Positions 24,819 to 38,210 of a stretch of 64,000 nucleotides of DNA are shown piece by piece (position 1 is the first letter of the stretch; each line of letters begins with the position of its first letter). Origin of the DNA: Clostridia bacterium (GTDB taxonomy: Bacteria > Bacillota > Clostridia > Christensenellales > DTU072); NCBI GenBank assembly GCA_017403145.1, contig JAFQOO010000005.1, forward strand, positions 233,141-297,140, written 5' to 3'. The translations under genes were made by a program, and so were the position numbers. The notes beneath the pieces were generated by a model, which ran no database searches, was not told the origin of the DNA, and saw only the letters and a list, made by a program, of their open reading frames with translations.

Positions 24819-27422
24819 TTATTCTACCGTATACCAAGTAGCGCCTTCTTTTGCGTCTGCGATTAAAGGAACTTTTAGTTCTACCGCATTTTGCATATTT
24901 TCAACTAAAAGTTTCTTGACTAACTCAACTTCATCTTTTGGACAATCTATAACCAATTCGTCGTGCACTTGTAGTATGATTTTTGCCTTACAATTGTTTT
25001 CTTTCAAAGCATTGTAGACTTTTATCATTGCAATCTTCATAATATCGGCAGCTGAACCCTGTAAAGGCATATTCATAGCAGCCCTTTTACCAAATTCTCG
25101 TATATTTCTATTTGGAGAACGGAATTCAGGGAAATATCTTATTCTTCCCGCGAGTGTTTTAACGTATCCGTTTTCTTCAGCAAAAACAGCGTTACCTTCC
25201 ATATAATTTTTAACACTTGGATAGGTCGCAAAATATTTTTCTACAAACTCTTTTGCTTCATAAGGCCTAATTCCTATGTTTTTAGCAAGACCAAAAGCAC
25301 TTATGCCATAAATTATACCAAAATTAACTGCTTTTGCACTTCTTCTCATTCCTTTCGTTACTTCACTTATATCGACGTCGTGTATTTTAGAAGCTGTTAA
25401 AGCGTGTATATCTTCCCCATTATTATAGGCATCCACCAAAACAGGGTCCTCACTATAATGAGCAAGAAGTCTTAATTCTATTTGTGAATAGTCGGCACTA
25501 ACAAGCAAATTACCATTGCTCGCAACAAACATTCTTCTTATTTCTCTTCCCTCTTCCGTTCTAATGGGAATATTTTGAAGGTTTGGTTCGGTTGAAGATA
25601 GTCGACCTGTGCTTGTTAAACACTGTTTAAATATAGTATGAACCTTACCCGTTTGCTTGTTTATCACCGAACGCATACCATCAATATAGGTTGATTGCAA
25701 CTTTTTTATTTGACGATATCTAAGAAGCAATGTTACTACAGGATGGTCCAATTCTTCCAGAATTTCAGCAGCGACACTATATCCTGTTTTAGTCTTTTTT
25801 CCGTGTGGTAACCCTAATTTTTCAAACAATATTTCTCCCAATTGTTGGTTAGAGTTTATGTTAAAGGTTTCACCTGTTAATTGATAAATATCGTTCGTTA
25901 ATGATTTGATTTCTTCATTATATTTTTGAGATAATTGTTCTAAAACTGATAGGTCCACCGTAAATCCATTGGTTTCTATTTCAAACAAAACTTTAATCAA
26001 AGGTAATTCAACGTCATAATACAACGAGGTTAAACCTTTACTCTTTATTTCTTTATCTAAACTATCGTTATATGAAAGAATACCACTAGCATTGTGGGTA
26101 TAATTATTGGCTGACAGCATATCATCAACCGATTTATAGGTATAATTTGAATTACTTAAATATGATTTTAATAATATATCTTCGTATGGCTCTGCTATTT
26201 TTATTCCATATTGCTTTAGAAAATGCATTTTATCCTTTACGTCAAACATTACTTTGGTAATGGTTTCACTTTCAAAAACTTTTCTAAAACAATCTATAGC
26301 TTGGTCAAAATTTACACCATCATCCAATAATGTTTGAGCACAAACGATTTGATACTCTGTATCATTCGTTAAAGCAAAACTAATACTGTTTCCAATATCA
26401 ATAGCAATTCTATCAGTACATAAGTCCAAATATTTTTCAAGAGTAGCTATATCTTTGATAGAAACCACCTTAGTTTCTACTTTTTCATTCTCAAAAGGCA
26501 AACTCTCTTCACCTAGTTTTTTTACAGGCTTAGCAATGCTTATTTTGGAAGGTTCTACACCATCGAATCTTTTGTTAAAATCAAATCTTGGTATAAGCTT
26601 TAAGCATTCCAATTCCTTTAGATGAGCAAAAAAGTCATCGCTTATATTGTTTTTATCAAAAGATAAATCTTCAAGCCTTACCTCTAGTGGTACCTCGGTA
26701 AAAATAGTAGCTAGTTCTTTCGAAAGATACACCTGTTCCTTGTTTAAACGCAAACGTTCACCTAGTTTACCTTTTATAGCATCTATATTTTGATATATTC
26801 CATCCAAACCGCCATACGTATCAAGCAAATTGAAAGCGGTTTTTTCGCCTACGCCGGGGCATCCGGGAATGTTATCCGAACTATCTCCAGCCAAAGCTTT
26901 ATACTCAATCACTTTGTATGGTGTTAAATTCTCTTCTTCTAAAGCCGATAAATCGTATACTTTAATATCGGTAACACCTCTTTTGGTATTAAAAACGGTG
27001 GTGTTCTCATCAACAAGCTGTAAAACGTCCCTATCACCACTTACAATAATAGTATCTATTTCATATTTTTTCGCTATAGTACCAATAATATCGTCGGCTT
27101 CATATCCTTCTCTTTCACAAATCGTAATACCGAGCTCCCTAAGGAGTTCTTTAAGAATGGGCATTTGACTTCTAAGTTCTTCGGGCATTGCTTTTCTGGT
27201 AGCTTTATATAAATCGTACCTTTTATGCCTAAAAGTAGGAGCTTTCAAATCAAAAACAGCACATATATGGGTGGGCTTATGGTCCACTATCAATCTTGCT
27301 AACATCGAAAGATAACCGAAAATTGCATTTGTAAATACTCCTTTTTTATTTTCTAAAGGAGGCAATGCGTAAAATGCTCTATTTATCAAGCTGTTACTAT
27401 CTAAAAGTATGATTTTTGACAT
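24819..27422 (-). CDS. polA: DNA polymerase I with a degenerate proofreading domain
   Basis: Pol I fills gaps and removes RNA primers. The 867-residue protein has a 5'-nuclease domain (LLDSNSLINRAFYALP, YEADDIIGTIA, VSGDRDVLQL, GDSSDNIPGCPGVGEKTA). Next comes a 3'-5' exonuclease-like domain in which the DxE motif reads IAIDIGNS and the second motif VMFDVKDK, so proofreading is probably lost, as in many Firmicutes. The polymerase domain is intact: motif A SADYSQIELRLLAHY, motif B KAVNFGIIYGISAFG and motif C LQVHDELVIDC. The EIIC gene ends 8 bases upstream. Confidence 0.96.
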   Translation of the reverse strand: MSKIILLDSNSLINRAFYALPPLENKKGVFTNAIFGYLSMLARLIVDHKPTHICAVFDLKAPTFRHKRYDLYKATRKAMPEELRSQMPILKELLRELGITICEREGYEADDIIGTIAKKYEIDTIIVSGDRDVLQLVDENTTVFNTKRGVTDIKVYDLSALEEENLTPYKVIEYKALAGDSSDNIPGCPGVGEKTAFNLLDTYGGLDGIYQNIDAIKGKLGERLRLNKEQVYLSKELATIFTEVPLEVRLEDLSFDKNNISDDFFAHLKELECLKLIPRFDFNKRFDGVEPSKISIAKPVKKLGEESLPFENEKVETKVVSIKDIATLEKYLDLCTDRIAIDIGNSISFALTNDTEYQIVCAQTLLDDGVNFDQAIDCFRKVFESETITKVMFDVKDKMHFLKQYGIKIAEPYEDILLKSYLSNSNYTYKSVDDMLSANNYTHNASGILSYNDSLDKEIKSKGLTSLYYDVELPLIKVLFEIETNGFTVDLSVLEQLSQKYNEEIKSLTNDIYQLTGETFNINSNQQLGEILFEKLGLPHGKKTKTGYSVAAEILEELDHPVVTLLLRYRQIKKLQSTYIDGMRSVINKQTGKVHTIFKQCLTSTGRLSSTEPNLQNIPIRTEEGREIRRMFVASNGNLLVSADYSQIELRLLAHYSEDPVLVDAYNNGEDIHALTASKIHDVDISEVTKGMRRSAKAVNFGIIYGISAFGLAKNIGIRPYEAKEFVEKYFATYPSVKNYMEGNAVFAEENGYVKTLAGRIRYFPEFRSPNRNIREFGKRAAMNMPLQGSAADIMKIAMIKVYNALKENNCKAKIILQVHDELVIDCPKDEVELVKKLLVENMQNAVELKVPLIADAKEGATWYTVE

Positions 27423-27430
27423 CTTTCACC

Positions 27431-28609
27431 TTATAATTCTAATTTCATATCATCGGTTTTTATCAAGTTGAATTTTCTAAACAACTCGCTAACAACCAAA
27501 CAAACCACAACGGGAATAACAAACATACAAACAGTGATACCTACACCAATTTTCCAATCGGGAATTATTCCTTGCGATGCCGATATCACGTCAAATACAC
27601 CTACTAAACCAGAGGTTCCCATTCCACCGCCGGCAGCACCACAACGTAATCCAAAAACTACAGTTGAAAGAGGTCCTGCTATTATGCTAGCTATAATAGG
27701 CGGTACAATGATAATTGGGTGTCGCATAAGGTTGGGAATTTGAAGCATACTTGTTCCTACTCCTTGCGCAATCAATCCGCCCCACTTATTTTCACGGAAG
27801 CTTTGAACTGCAAACCCAACCATTTGGCAAGCACAACCAACAGTCGCTGCACCACCAGCTAGATACATAGCATCTATCATAGTTGCATCTATTGAAGTCG
27901 ACGTTAATATTGGTGTAGCAATTGCAACCCACATAGCTGCTGAAGAGGTCGGTAAAGTTAACAATACTCCCATCACAACAGCAACTACCATACCCATTAC
28001 AAAAGGTGTAGCAGCTGTTGCAAGCGCTATACCTTTGCTCATTAAATCAACCAATTTGATAAAAGGCCAAGCAACGTACAAAGATAATAGTGCTATAACC
28101 ATCATTGACAATGGTACAACTACTATATCAACTTTAGTTTTGCCACATATAAGCATACCTAATTCAATAGCGATTAGTGAAACTATGTAAGACCCAATAG
28201 GATTACCGGGAGCAAAAGAAACAACGTAATTTATATCTATAATTTTATCCGCAAAAGCCCCGGCTAAACCAGCAACAGCCGCGGAAAACATAACAAGTTT
28301 TGGTGCTTTTAGTTGATTAGCTATACCAACACCAATTCCAGCTCCCATAAGCATTTTGGCTATAGATGCAACGTAGTTAATATATTTACCAACAGCTATC
28401 CCTGCAGGTGTTCCTGCGCTACCAATCCAAGTAGCAATTTGAGCTAGGATAGTTCCTGCTATAAGAGTACAAAATAAACCTTGCGCCATACCTGTAAAAG
28501 CATCGATAAACCAACGCTTAGACAAAAACTTTACGGCAGTCAAAAAACTATTAAACGTTAATTTTTTACTTGTTCTTTCTTGATTTTTTTCATTTTTTCT
28601 AGGTATCAT
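27431..28609 (-). CDS. PTS EIIC-like membrane transporter (PTS_EIIC_2 type)
   Basis: The protein of about 392 residues is strongly hydrophobic, with roughly nine membrane segments, and matches the PTS sugar transporter IIC-like family (FTGMAQGLFCTLIAGTIL, LPTSSAAMWVAIATPI, GLRCGAAGGGMGTSGLVG). No EIIA or EIIB partner is encoded nearby, so phosphotransferase coupling and substrate are uncertain. I use the ATG at 28609, which follows the patatin stop after one base (TAA-T-ATG) and has GAGG 7 bases upstream. It lies between patatin and polA, an unusual place for a transporter. Confidence 0.78.
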   Translation of the reverse strand: MIPRKNEKNQERTSKKLTFNSFLTAVKFLSKRWFIDAFTGMAQGLFCTLIAGTILAQIATWIGSAGTPAGIAVGKYINYVASIAKMLMGAGIGVGIANQLKAPKLVMFSAAVAGLAGAFADKIIDINYVVSFAPGNPIGSYIVSLIAIELGMLICGKTKVDIVVVPLSMMVIALLSLYVAWPFIKLVDLMSKGIALATAATPFVMGMVVAVVMGVLLTLPTSSAAMWVAIATPILTSTSIDATMIDAMYLAGGAATVGCACQMVGFAVQSFRENKWGGLIAQGVGTSMLQIPNLMRHPIIIVPPIIASIIAGPLSTVVFGLRCGAAGGGMGTSGLVGVFDVISASQGIIPDWKIGVGITVCMFVIPVVVCLVVSELFRKFNLIKTDDMKLEL

Positions 28610-28610
28610 A

Positions 28611-29755
28611 TTATGCCTCAAAATTTTTTATAATTGCATTTGCTAATAAATAAGATTTATTGTAGCGAGTAACGTAATCGTAGTCCCATATTTTTTGAAC
28701 TTCGTTAAAAAACTCGTTAATACTATAGATTTTAAACTTTTCCAACCCAAAATGAGATGCAAATTGTTCTATCATAGCAATAAATACATCATCTTTTGTA
28801 AGGTTCCAGGGTAAATCTAATTCTTCTGTAACCGTTTCAACCAGTTTTGAAAAAATGTGTTGCTTGGTACCTTTTGTGTCAAGAATTCGAGCCCACTCGA
28901 TAAAAGTGTTATAATTCAAATTCTCAACAAAGTTGATAAAATCTTTATATGAAGGGCGGTTTATATAATATCTAACTCCCATCAAATTATCTAGAAATCT
29001 TAGTCCATCGTAATAACCAAGTTGAATGTTATATCTAATTTTATCAGTACGAAAATCAAGCAACTTGCCAAGAGGTTCCGAAGGGTCAATATAACTGACC
29101 TTGACAGACCTATCTATTACCTTTTGACTTGGCATTCTCGCACCTGTTCGTATGGCTATAATCTCGTCGAAACCATTATGTATAAGCGGGTTAACAGGAC
29201 AATTATCATATATGCCGCCATCCATAAACATTTTACCACCGACACGAGCCCTATTAAAAATCGGCAAATAGGCACTGGTTAAAATGTAATCCTTGATTTC
29301 TCCTTGAGGAATATCCTTTTTAAAAAGCTCCAAAGGTTTCCAATCGTCCTCTTGTTCAACGGTTACAAGACAAAAATCAATAGAAGAATCTCGCAATTTT
29401 TTTTCGTCTACAAGCTTATCTAATAGTTCCTTAGCTTTATCAAGAGATACGCCCTTCGATGACATCACAGCGCGTGCAGTTTGAAAAATATATTTATAAA
29501 CGGACTTATCCAAATTCTTTTCTAGAATGCGGACAACCATATTCTCATCGAAGTCAAAAAGCAAGGAGGGAGTTGCTGAATACCATAAATCGTATAATTT
29601 ATCGAAATCACCCTGAGCTACCAAAGCACCATTTATGGCGCCGATAGAAGTCCCGGCTACTCCTTGAAACTCATATCCGCGCTCGAATAATGCTTTTAAA
29701 ACTCCGACGTGGAAGGAGCCTTTGGCTCCTCCACCTTCTAGAACAAGACCTTTCA

Positions 29756-29756
<1 letters not shown>
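28611..29756 (-). CDS. Patatin-like phospholipase family protein
   Basis: The 381-residue protein has the patatin oxyanion motif LEGGGAKGSFHVG at the N-terminus, the nucleophile Ser in GTSIGAINGAL and the catalytic Asp in FMDGGIYDNCP, forming a complete Ser-Asp dyad. The C-terminal 150 residues are unassigned. It probably acts as a cytoplasmic lipid acyl hydrolase; the substrate is unknown. The ATG shares its first base with the lacZ stop. Confidence 0.9.
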
Positions 29757-32895
<3,139 letters not shown>

Positions 32896-32930
32896 TGCTT
32901 TTTTAAAATGACGTACAGTAGGCAATATAT

Positions 32931-32965
32931 TAAAAAAAGACGAGAGTTCCATATATACTCTCGTC
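32931..32965 (-). terminator. Terminator of the dnaG-to-dapL operon
   Basis: The stem GACGAGAGT (32939-32947) pairs with ACTCTCGTC (32957-32965) across a 9-base loop. On the minus strand seven T follow. It ends transcription after dapL, ahead of the lacZ promoter. Confidence 0.9.
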
Positions 32966-33005
32966 GTAAAAAGTTGGTTTTTTGTATCTCACGCTACAGA
33001 ATTAA

Positions 33006-34190
33006 CTATTTTTTGAATATCTTTTTAATACGTTCCATAGCTTCAATTGTGTTTTCTCTAGTATTAAATGCTGTCAAACGGAAATATCCTTCACCACATT
33101 TGCCAAAGCCAGAACCGGGAGTGCCGGCTACCTGTGCCTCATTTAGAAGCAAATCAAAGAATTCCCAAGAATCCATACCACACTTTAACCATACGTAGGG
33201 AGAGTTAATGCCACCGGTATACCATACACCAATTTCATCTAGAGCTTTTGCAATAATTTTCGCATTCTCTTTATAGTAAGCAATATTGCTGTAACACTCG
33301 TTAATACCTTCATCGCTAAATACGGCTTCAGCCCCTCTTTGTACTATATATGAAGTACCGTTAAATTTAGTGGTTTGACGACGAAGCCACATTTTGTTTA
33401 AAGATTTATTTTCGATAACGATATCATTAGGAACAATGGTATATCCACAACGAGTGCCCGTAAAACCTGCAGTTTTAGATAATGAACAGAACTCTACCGC
33501 ACATTTTTTTGCTCCTTCGATTTCATAAATTGAGCGAGGAAGATTATCATCTTCAATAAAAGCTTCATATGCTGCATCATAAAGAATCAACATATCGTTT
33601 TTGATTGCATAGTCTACCCATATTTTTAATTGTTCACGATTATATGCAGCACCTGTAGGATTATTAGGAGAACATAAATATACGATATCGCCCTTCAATC
33701 CTTCATAAGGCATAGGTAAGAAACCGTTTGCTTCGTTTCCTTCAATATATACGATTTCTCTACCGAGCATTACGTTACTATCCAAATACACAGGGTATAC
33801 AGGGTCAGGAATAACTATTACGTTATCATTAGAGAATAAATCGGTAAAGTTTGCCAAATCGCTCTTTGCACCATCGGCAATAAAGATTTCATTGGCATCT
33901 AAATCTACGTTACCAATTTTCTTATAGTACTTTTGTACTGCTTCTCTTAAAAAGCCGTAACCTTGTTCATCACCATAACCACGGAAAGTTTCAGCAACGC
34001 CCATCTCCGCGCTAGCTTTCTCCAATGCCTTAACAACGCAAGGAGTTAAAGGTTTAGTAACGTCGCCAATGCCCATTTTTATAACGGGCTTATCGGGATT
34101 TTGAGTTTGGAATTCTCTAATTTTTCTAGCAGTTGTAGAGAATAAATAACTTTCTTTTAACGCATTATAATTCTTATTGATTTTTACCAT
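33006..34190 (-). CDS. dapL: LL-diaminopimelate aminotransferase
   Basis: DapL converts tetrahydrodipicolinate directly to LL-diaminopimelate with glutamate as amino donor, the short route to lysine and peptidoglycan. The 394-residue, PLP-dependent fold I protein has KMGIGDVTKPLTPCVVKALE and FRGYGDEQGYGFLREAV. The PLP Lys lies in EFCSLSKTAGFTGTRCGY, with CSPNNPTGAAYN upstream and FGKCGEGYFRLTAF near the end. It overlaps dapF by 17 bases, so the two consecutive pathway steps are co-expressed. Confidence 0.95.
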   Translation of the reverse strand: MVKINKNYNALKESYLFSTTARKIREFQTQNPDKPVIKMGIGDVTKPLTPCVVKALEKASAEMGVAETFRGYGDEQGYGFLREAVQKYYKKIGNVDLDANEIFIADGAKSDLANFTDLFSNDNVIVIPDPVYPVYLDSNVMLGREIVYIEGNEANGFLPMPYEGLKGDIVYLCSPNNPTGAAYNREQLKIWVDYAIKNDMLILYDAAYEAFIEDDNLPRSIYEIEGAKKCAVEFCSLSKTAGFTGTRCGYTIVPNDIVIENKSLNKMWLRRQTTKFNGTSYIVQRGAEAVFSDEGINECYSNIAYYKENAKIIAKALDEIGVWYTGGINSPYVWLKCGMDSWEFFDLLLNEAQVAGTPGSGFGKCGEGYFRLTAFNTRENTIEAMERIKKIFKK

Positions 34191-34962
34191 AGTAATCTAA
34201 ATTTATTTCTCCTATAAAGTTTATGTTTGCCGTACCAATCAAGCTTATATTATCTTTTTCCTTAATTGCACGCAATTTTCCGCCTCTTAGGCTTAGTTCT
34301 ATTTCGTTTTGATTATTTCTTTTATTTAATATGGAATAAGCCACACAAGTAGCCCCGGTTCCACAAGCAAGGGTTTCACCACTACCACGTTCCCAAACAC
34401 GCATAGAAATACAATTTCTATCAATTTTTACCGCTTCAGCATTTACGTCGTAGATACTAGATAACTCTTTAGCCTTTTCCATTGCAGTATCATTTAGCCT
34501 ATCAACGTAAAAAACAGCGTGTGGATTTCCTACGTTATAAAACTCCACGTCATCAACGATATTTACTAGTTTTGGTAACCCCATATCGGTTGATATAACC
34601 GATTTAGAACCATCATTTTCTATAATTTTAAGGTGCTTAATTCCAGATAACGTTTCAACAAAGTAATCCTTTTGAGTAGCAGCTGCTTTATCGTACAGTA
34701 TTTTTCCTATACATCTTAAAGCATTACCACACATCATTCCTTCGGTTCCATCAGCATTGAAAATTCTCATTTTTGCATCTGCAACCTCTGATGTTTCTAC
34801 AAGCACTACACCATCGCCCCCAATACCAAAGTTTCTGTCTGAAAGCTTTGGTGTAATACTTTTAACGTTTGATTTTAAAAAATCAAAATCACTTTTATTA
34901 CAATTTGAGCTGTCAAAAAATATGTAATCATTGCCCAACCCATTCATTTTGCAAAATAACAT
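34174..34962 (-). CDS. dapF: Diaminopimelate epimerase
   Basis: DapF interconverts LL- and meso-diaminopimelate, the form used in the cell wall. The 262-residue protein has KMNGLGNDYIFFD at the start and the two catalytic Cys in MMCGNALRCIGK and ETLACGTGATCVAY. I place the start at the ATG at 34962, which follows GGAG at 34968-34971; an in-frame ATG at 34980 lies upstream of this site. It directly precedes dapL. Confidence 0.95.
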   Translation of the reverse strand: MLFCKMNGLGNDYIFFDSSNCNKSDFDFLKSNVKSITPKLSDRNFGIGGDGVVLVETSEVADAKMRIFNADGTEGMMCGNALRCIGKILYDKAAATQKDYFVETLSGIKHLKIIENDGSKSVISTDMGLPKLVNIVDDVEFYNVGNPHAVFYVDRLNDTAMEKAKELSSIYDVNAEAVKIDRNCISMRVWERGSGETLACGTGATCVAYSILNKRNNQNEIELSLRGGKLRAIKEKDNISLIGTANINFIGEINLDYYGKNQ

Positions 34963-35004
34963 ACACACTCCAATGTACATTATATGCTTAATTGTTTGTG
35001 ATAA

Positions 35005-35706
35005 TTATTTTTTATAAACGATTCTTCTACAATGAGGACACTCTGCAGTATCACCTGATTTTTGGAGTTTTGCATCTACTTCCGATTTAATTTCGATGCC
35101 ACAACCCAAGCAGTTACCATCGCGATATTCAACGATATATGGCATTCTATTTACCGAACTCTTGACTTTATTGTATATCTTTAAATCTTCTGGGGCTAAT
35201 TCTGATTGCATTTTATTTAGTGCGGCGCCCTCTTGTGAAATTGAAGATATTATTTCGTTTCTCTTATCGTTGCGAATAATTTCTGCATTCTTTAATTCGG
35301 AAAGAACTTTACCTATTTTTTGTTTTACCTCTTTAGCATCTTTAGTATCGATTTCTTGTAAACGAGCAAAGCATTTTTGTATGTCCTTTTGAATAGCATT
35401 AAGCTCGCTTATTAAAGCGTTAATGGTTTCTTCGTTCTTGTCAGCTTGCTCAATAGTTTTAGGGGCACTAAGGTTTGTAGCTTTTAGTTTCTTTACGAAG
35501 TTTTCATAAGAAGTAATAGCTTTATCTATATCGTTAAAGTTTTCTCCGGCTTCTTTATCAAGGCGAATCAAACTTTCAGCCAAATCATTCCTTAGTTTAC
35601 GATACATTTGTGCTCTTTTGTTTTCTTCACTATTAGCAAAATCTTTATTTGCTTTGTATAGAACAAAATCTAACTTTTGATACTCTAAAATCTTTTCAAT
35701 ATCCAT
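35005..35706 (-). CDS. Coiled-coil protein with a C4 zinc ribbon
   Basis: The 233-residue protein is mostly charged alpha helix (residues about 1-185, heptad-like and rich in Lys and Glu), ending in a zinc ribbon: CLGCGIEIKSEV and later ECPHCRRIVYKK. This matches the C4-type zinc ribbon family found next to the nif3-like gene in many bacteria; a nucleic-acid-related role is proposed for such proteins but is not settled. It starts 3 bases after the nif3 stop, within the rpoD operon. Confidence 0.85.
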   Translation of the reverse strand: MDIEKILEYQKLDFVLYKANKDFANSEENKRAQMYRKLRNDLAESLIRLDKEAGENFNDIDKAITSYENFVKKLKATNLSAPKTIEQADKNEETINALISELNAIQKDIQKCFARLQEIDTKDAKEVKQKIGKVLSELKNAEIIRNDKRNEIISSISQEGAALNKMQSELAPEDLKIYNKVKSSVNRMPYIVEYRDGNCLGCGIEIKSEVDAKLQKSGDTAECPHCRRIVYKK

Positions 35707-35709
35707 AAT

Positions 35710-36489
35710 TTACTCCTGATTTAATGGATTCATACACGATGTTGCACCGTGTACGTTATATATATTTTTATTCTGCAATATATTTGTTATTAACTTAATA
35801 AAAGGCAATTCACAAGTGTAATGACCAAGTGAAATTATTGGATAGTTTATATCTTTAGCAAGTCTTAGTACGTTATATTTAAAATCACCCGAAATAAACA
35901 CGTCTGCACCTGCCTTTTTAGCCTCCAATATGGTTTCTTCGTGCGAACCACCTCCACCATTGATTACCGCAATGGTTTCGATTATTTGCTCCTTATTTCC
36001 AACGTATGTAACGTTACTATCATCAAACTTTTTGCTTACTATATCAACCAACTCACCTAAACTTGCTTTAGACGGTAATTTTCCTACACGCATATCGCAA
36101 GCATTACCAAATGCTAATTCATAGGTGGAACAACCTAACAATTGCATAACGTAATCATTTAGCCCACCTTTAGTAAAATCGACCGTAGTATGAGCGCTAT
36201 AAATGGCAATATCGTTTTTAATCGCCATAGTTATAGCTTTATGTTTTGGATAAGAAAGGTCTATTTTCTTTATAGCATTAAATATAGATGGATGATGCTC
36301 AATTATCATATTAGCGCCACATTTTATAGCTTCTTTTATAACTTCGGGCGTAGTATCTAAAGTAACCAAAACTCCTTTAAGCACCCAATCTAGGTCGCCA
36401 TAAAGAAGTCCACAATTATCATACTCCATTTGTAAATCGAGTGGTGCAAAATCTTCTATTACCTTTACAACGTCGCTTATTTTAAGCAT
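35710..36489 (-). CDS. Nif3-like dinuclear metal centre protein
   Basis: The 259-residue protein belongs to the Nif3/YqfO family, hexameric proteins with a two-metal site. Metal ligands are visible in MIIEHHPSIF, YSAHTTVDFTKGGLNDYV and near the C-terminus in LGHYTCELPF. It is sometimes called a GTP cyclohydrolase I type 2, but the activity is not firmly established. It is the compact form without the central insert of about 100 residues. It overlaps trmK by 13 bases, a conserved trmK-nif3 pairing. Confidence 0.9.
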   Translation of the reverse strand: MLKISDVVKVIEDFAPLDLQMEYDNCGLLYGDLDWVLKGVLVTLDTTPEVIKEAIKCGANMIIEHHPSIFNAIKKIDLSYPKHKAITMAIKNDIAIYSAHTTVDFTKGGLNDYVMQLLGCSTYELAFGNACDMRVGKLPSKASLGELVDIVSKKFDDSNVTYVGNKEQIIETIAVINGGGGSHEETILEAKKAGADVFISGDFKYNVLRLAKDINYPIISLGHYTCELPFIKLITNILQNKNIYNVHGATSCMNPLNQE

Positions 36490-37115
36490 CTTATAATCTC
36501 CTGATATTCATCCTGCATTTCGCCTTTGGGTATCTCTTTACCTAAAAAACGGTTTTCTAATACAGCCTTTCTATCCTTTAACATTTGATAATAATCGTCG
36601 CTTTCAGGTTCGTTTTTACCAAACCTAAGCTCGTTAATATCATATAGCGGTAAATCTTTTTCCGCTACGATAATTTGATAATACTTCTTACCTTCTTTAA
36701 CAACGTAATCCTTTAAAGCGCCATAGCCTATTTGATTTATTGCGCGCCTTGCAATCATAACGTTTTGATGAGGACAAAGAATGAACCTTTTTATTTGGGG
36801 AAAGGGCTTAGATAGAATATCTTTTATTTCATATCCACCTAAGCCTGCAATCACAGCGGTATCCAAATCCTCGTGAATGTTTTCGAACCCATCAGAGACC
36901 CTACATTCTACTTTATCCTCAAATCCAAGTTCTTTTACGAGAGATATAGTTTTATTCAAACTATCGGCGCTAATGTCCCCTGCTATAACCTTTTGGCACT
37001 TGCCATTTACCAATGCGGAAATAGTAAGTTTACCGTGGTCGCATCCTATATCAGCAAGAACCGTACCTTCTATTTCATTTAATATCGAAGAAAGTCTTTT
37101 ATCTAACTTTATCAC
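36477..37115 (-). CDS. trmK: tRNA (adenine(22)-N1)-methyltransferase TrmK
   Basis: TrmK methylates N1 of A22 in some bacterial tRNAs using SAM. The 212-residue protein has LADIGCDHGKLTISAL (SAM motif I), KVIAGDISADSLNKT and TAVIAGLGGYEI, followed by FILCPHQNV and a helical C-terminal domain. It starts 2 bases after the rpoD stop, and the rpoD-trmK-nif3 order is typical of Firmicutes. Confidence 0.93.
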   Translation of the reverse strand: MIKLDKRLSSILNEIEGTVLADIGCDHGKLTISALVNGKCQKVIAGDISADSLNKTISLVKELGFEDKVECRVSDGFENIHEDLDTAVIAGLGGYEIKDILSKPFPQIKRFILCPHQNVMIARRAINQIGYGALKDYVVKEGKKYYQIIVAEKDLPLYDINELRFGKNEPESDDYYQMLKDRKAVLENRFLGKEIPKGEMQDEYQEIIRCLK

Positions 37116-37117
37116 AA

Positions 37118-38185
37118 TTATTTATCCAAGAAGTCGCGAAGTTTTTTGGTCTTATTGGGGTGTTTCAATCTTCTCAATGCCTTAGCTTCAATTTGACGAA
37201 TACGTTCACGAGTAACGTTAAATACCTTACCTACTTCTTCAAGAGTACGAGGACGTCCATCACGCAAACCATATCTCAAAATCAAAACCATAGCCTCACG
37301 AGGTGCTAAAGTTCCAAGTATTTCATTAACTTGCTCCTTGAGCATATTTGCTTCAGCAGCTTCTATAGGAGCAGTAGCAGAAGTATCCTCTATAAAGTCG
37401 CCCAAATGGCTATCGTCTTCTTCACCGATAGGTGTTTCAAGAGATACGGGGTCTTGAGCTATTTTTTGGATTTCGATTACCCTTGCTTCGGAAATACCCA
37501 TTGCTTCTGCAATTTCTTCCGAGGTAGGCTCTCTTCCTAGTGTTTGAAGCAAAGAACGAGAAACCTTGATTAGCTTGTTTATGGTTTCAACCATATGAAC
37601 GGGAATACGAATCGTGCGAGCTTGGTCAGCAATTGAACGGGTGATAGCTTGTCTTATCCACCAAGTTGCATAAGTAGAAAATTTGAAGCCTTTGGTATAG
37701 TCGAATTTATCAACTGCCTTCATCAAGCCAAGGTTACCTTCTTGAATTAAATCTAGGAAAGCCATTCCCCTACCAACGTATCTTTTTGCAATACTTACAA
37801 CTAAACGTAGGTTTGCATTGATAAGTTTTTCTTTTGCTTGTTGGTCGCCTTCTACCATACTTTTTGCATAGGCCAATTCCTCTTCTGCCGTTAGAAGAGG
37901 GTATCTACCTATATCCTTAAGATACATTTTAACGGAGTCGTCAATATTGACTTCGTTCATAATCTTTTGGAGAAGTTGGTCGTTTTTGATGCTTGATTGG
38001 TCGCTTATCGTAATACCATTTTGTTCTAACTCTTTATAGATATTTTCGATATCTTGAGGTTCAAGAGCCAATTTTTCAAGCTTATTTAAGAGTTCGTCTT
38101 CATTAACGCTCTTAAGGTCTTTTTCCTTATAGGAATCAATGATTTTTTGCACTTCTGCCTTGAGTTTTAATTCTCTTTCAGACAT
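37118..38185 (-). CDS. rpoD: Primary RNA polymerase sigma factor (SigA/RpoD)
   Basis: The 355-residue housekeeping sigma directs RNA polymerase to promoters of the TTGACA/TATAAT kind seen throughout this window. Visible parts are a short region 1.1, region 1.2 ([20 protein letters not shown]), region 2 ([21 protein letters not shown] and [15 protein letters not shown]), region 3 ([13 protein letters not shown]) and region 4 with its helix-turn-helix ([20 protein letters not shown]). The long variable insert of proteobacterial RpoD is absent. It lies between dnaG and trmK. Confidence 0.97.
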   Translation of the reverse strand: MSERELKLKAEVQKIIDSYKEKDLKSVNEDELLNKLEKLALEPQDIENIYKELEQNGITISDQSSIKNDQLLQKIMNEVNIDDSVKMYLKDIGRYPLLTAEEELAYAKSMVEGDQQAKEKLINANLRLVVSIAKRYVGRGMAFLDLIQEGNLGLMKAVDKFDYTKGFKFSTYATWWIRQAITRSIADQARTIRIPVHMVETINKLIKVSRSLLQTLGREPTSEEIAEAMGISEARVIEIQKIAQDPVSLETPIGEEDDSHLGDFIEDTSATAPIEAAEANMLKEQVNEILGTLAPREAMVLILRYGLRDGRPRTLEEVGKVFNVTRERIRQIEAKALRRLKHPNKTKKLRDFLDK

Positions 38186-38210
38186 TTATGCATCCTCCTT
38201 TGTGAGTTGG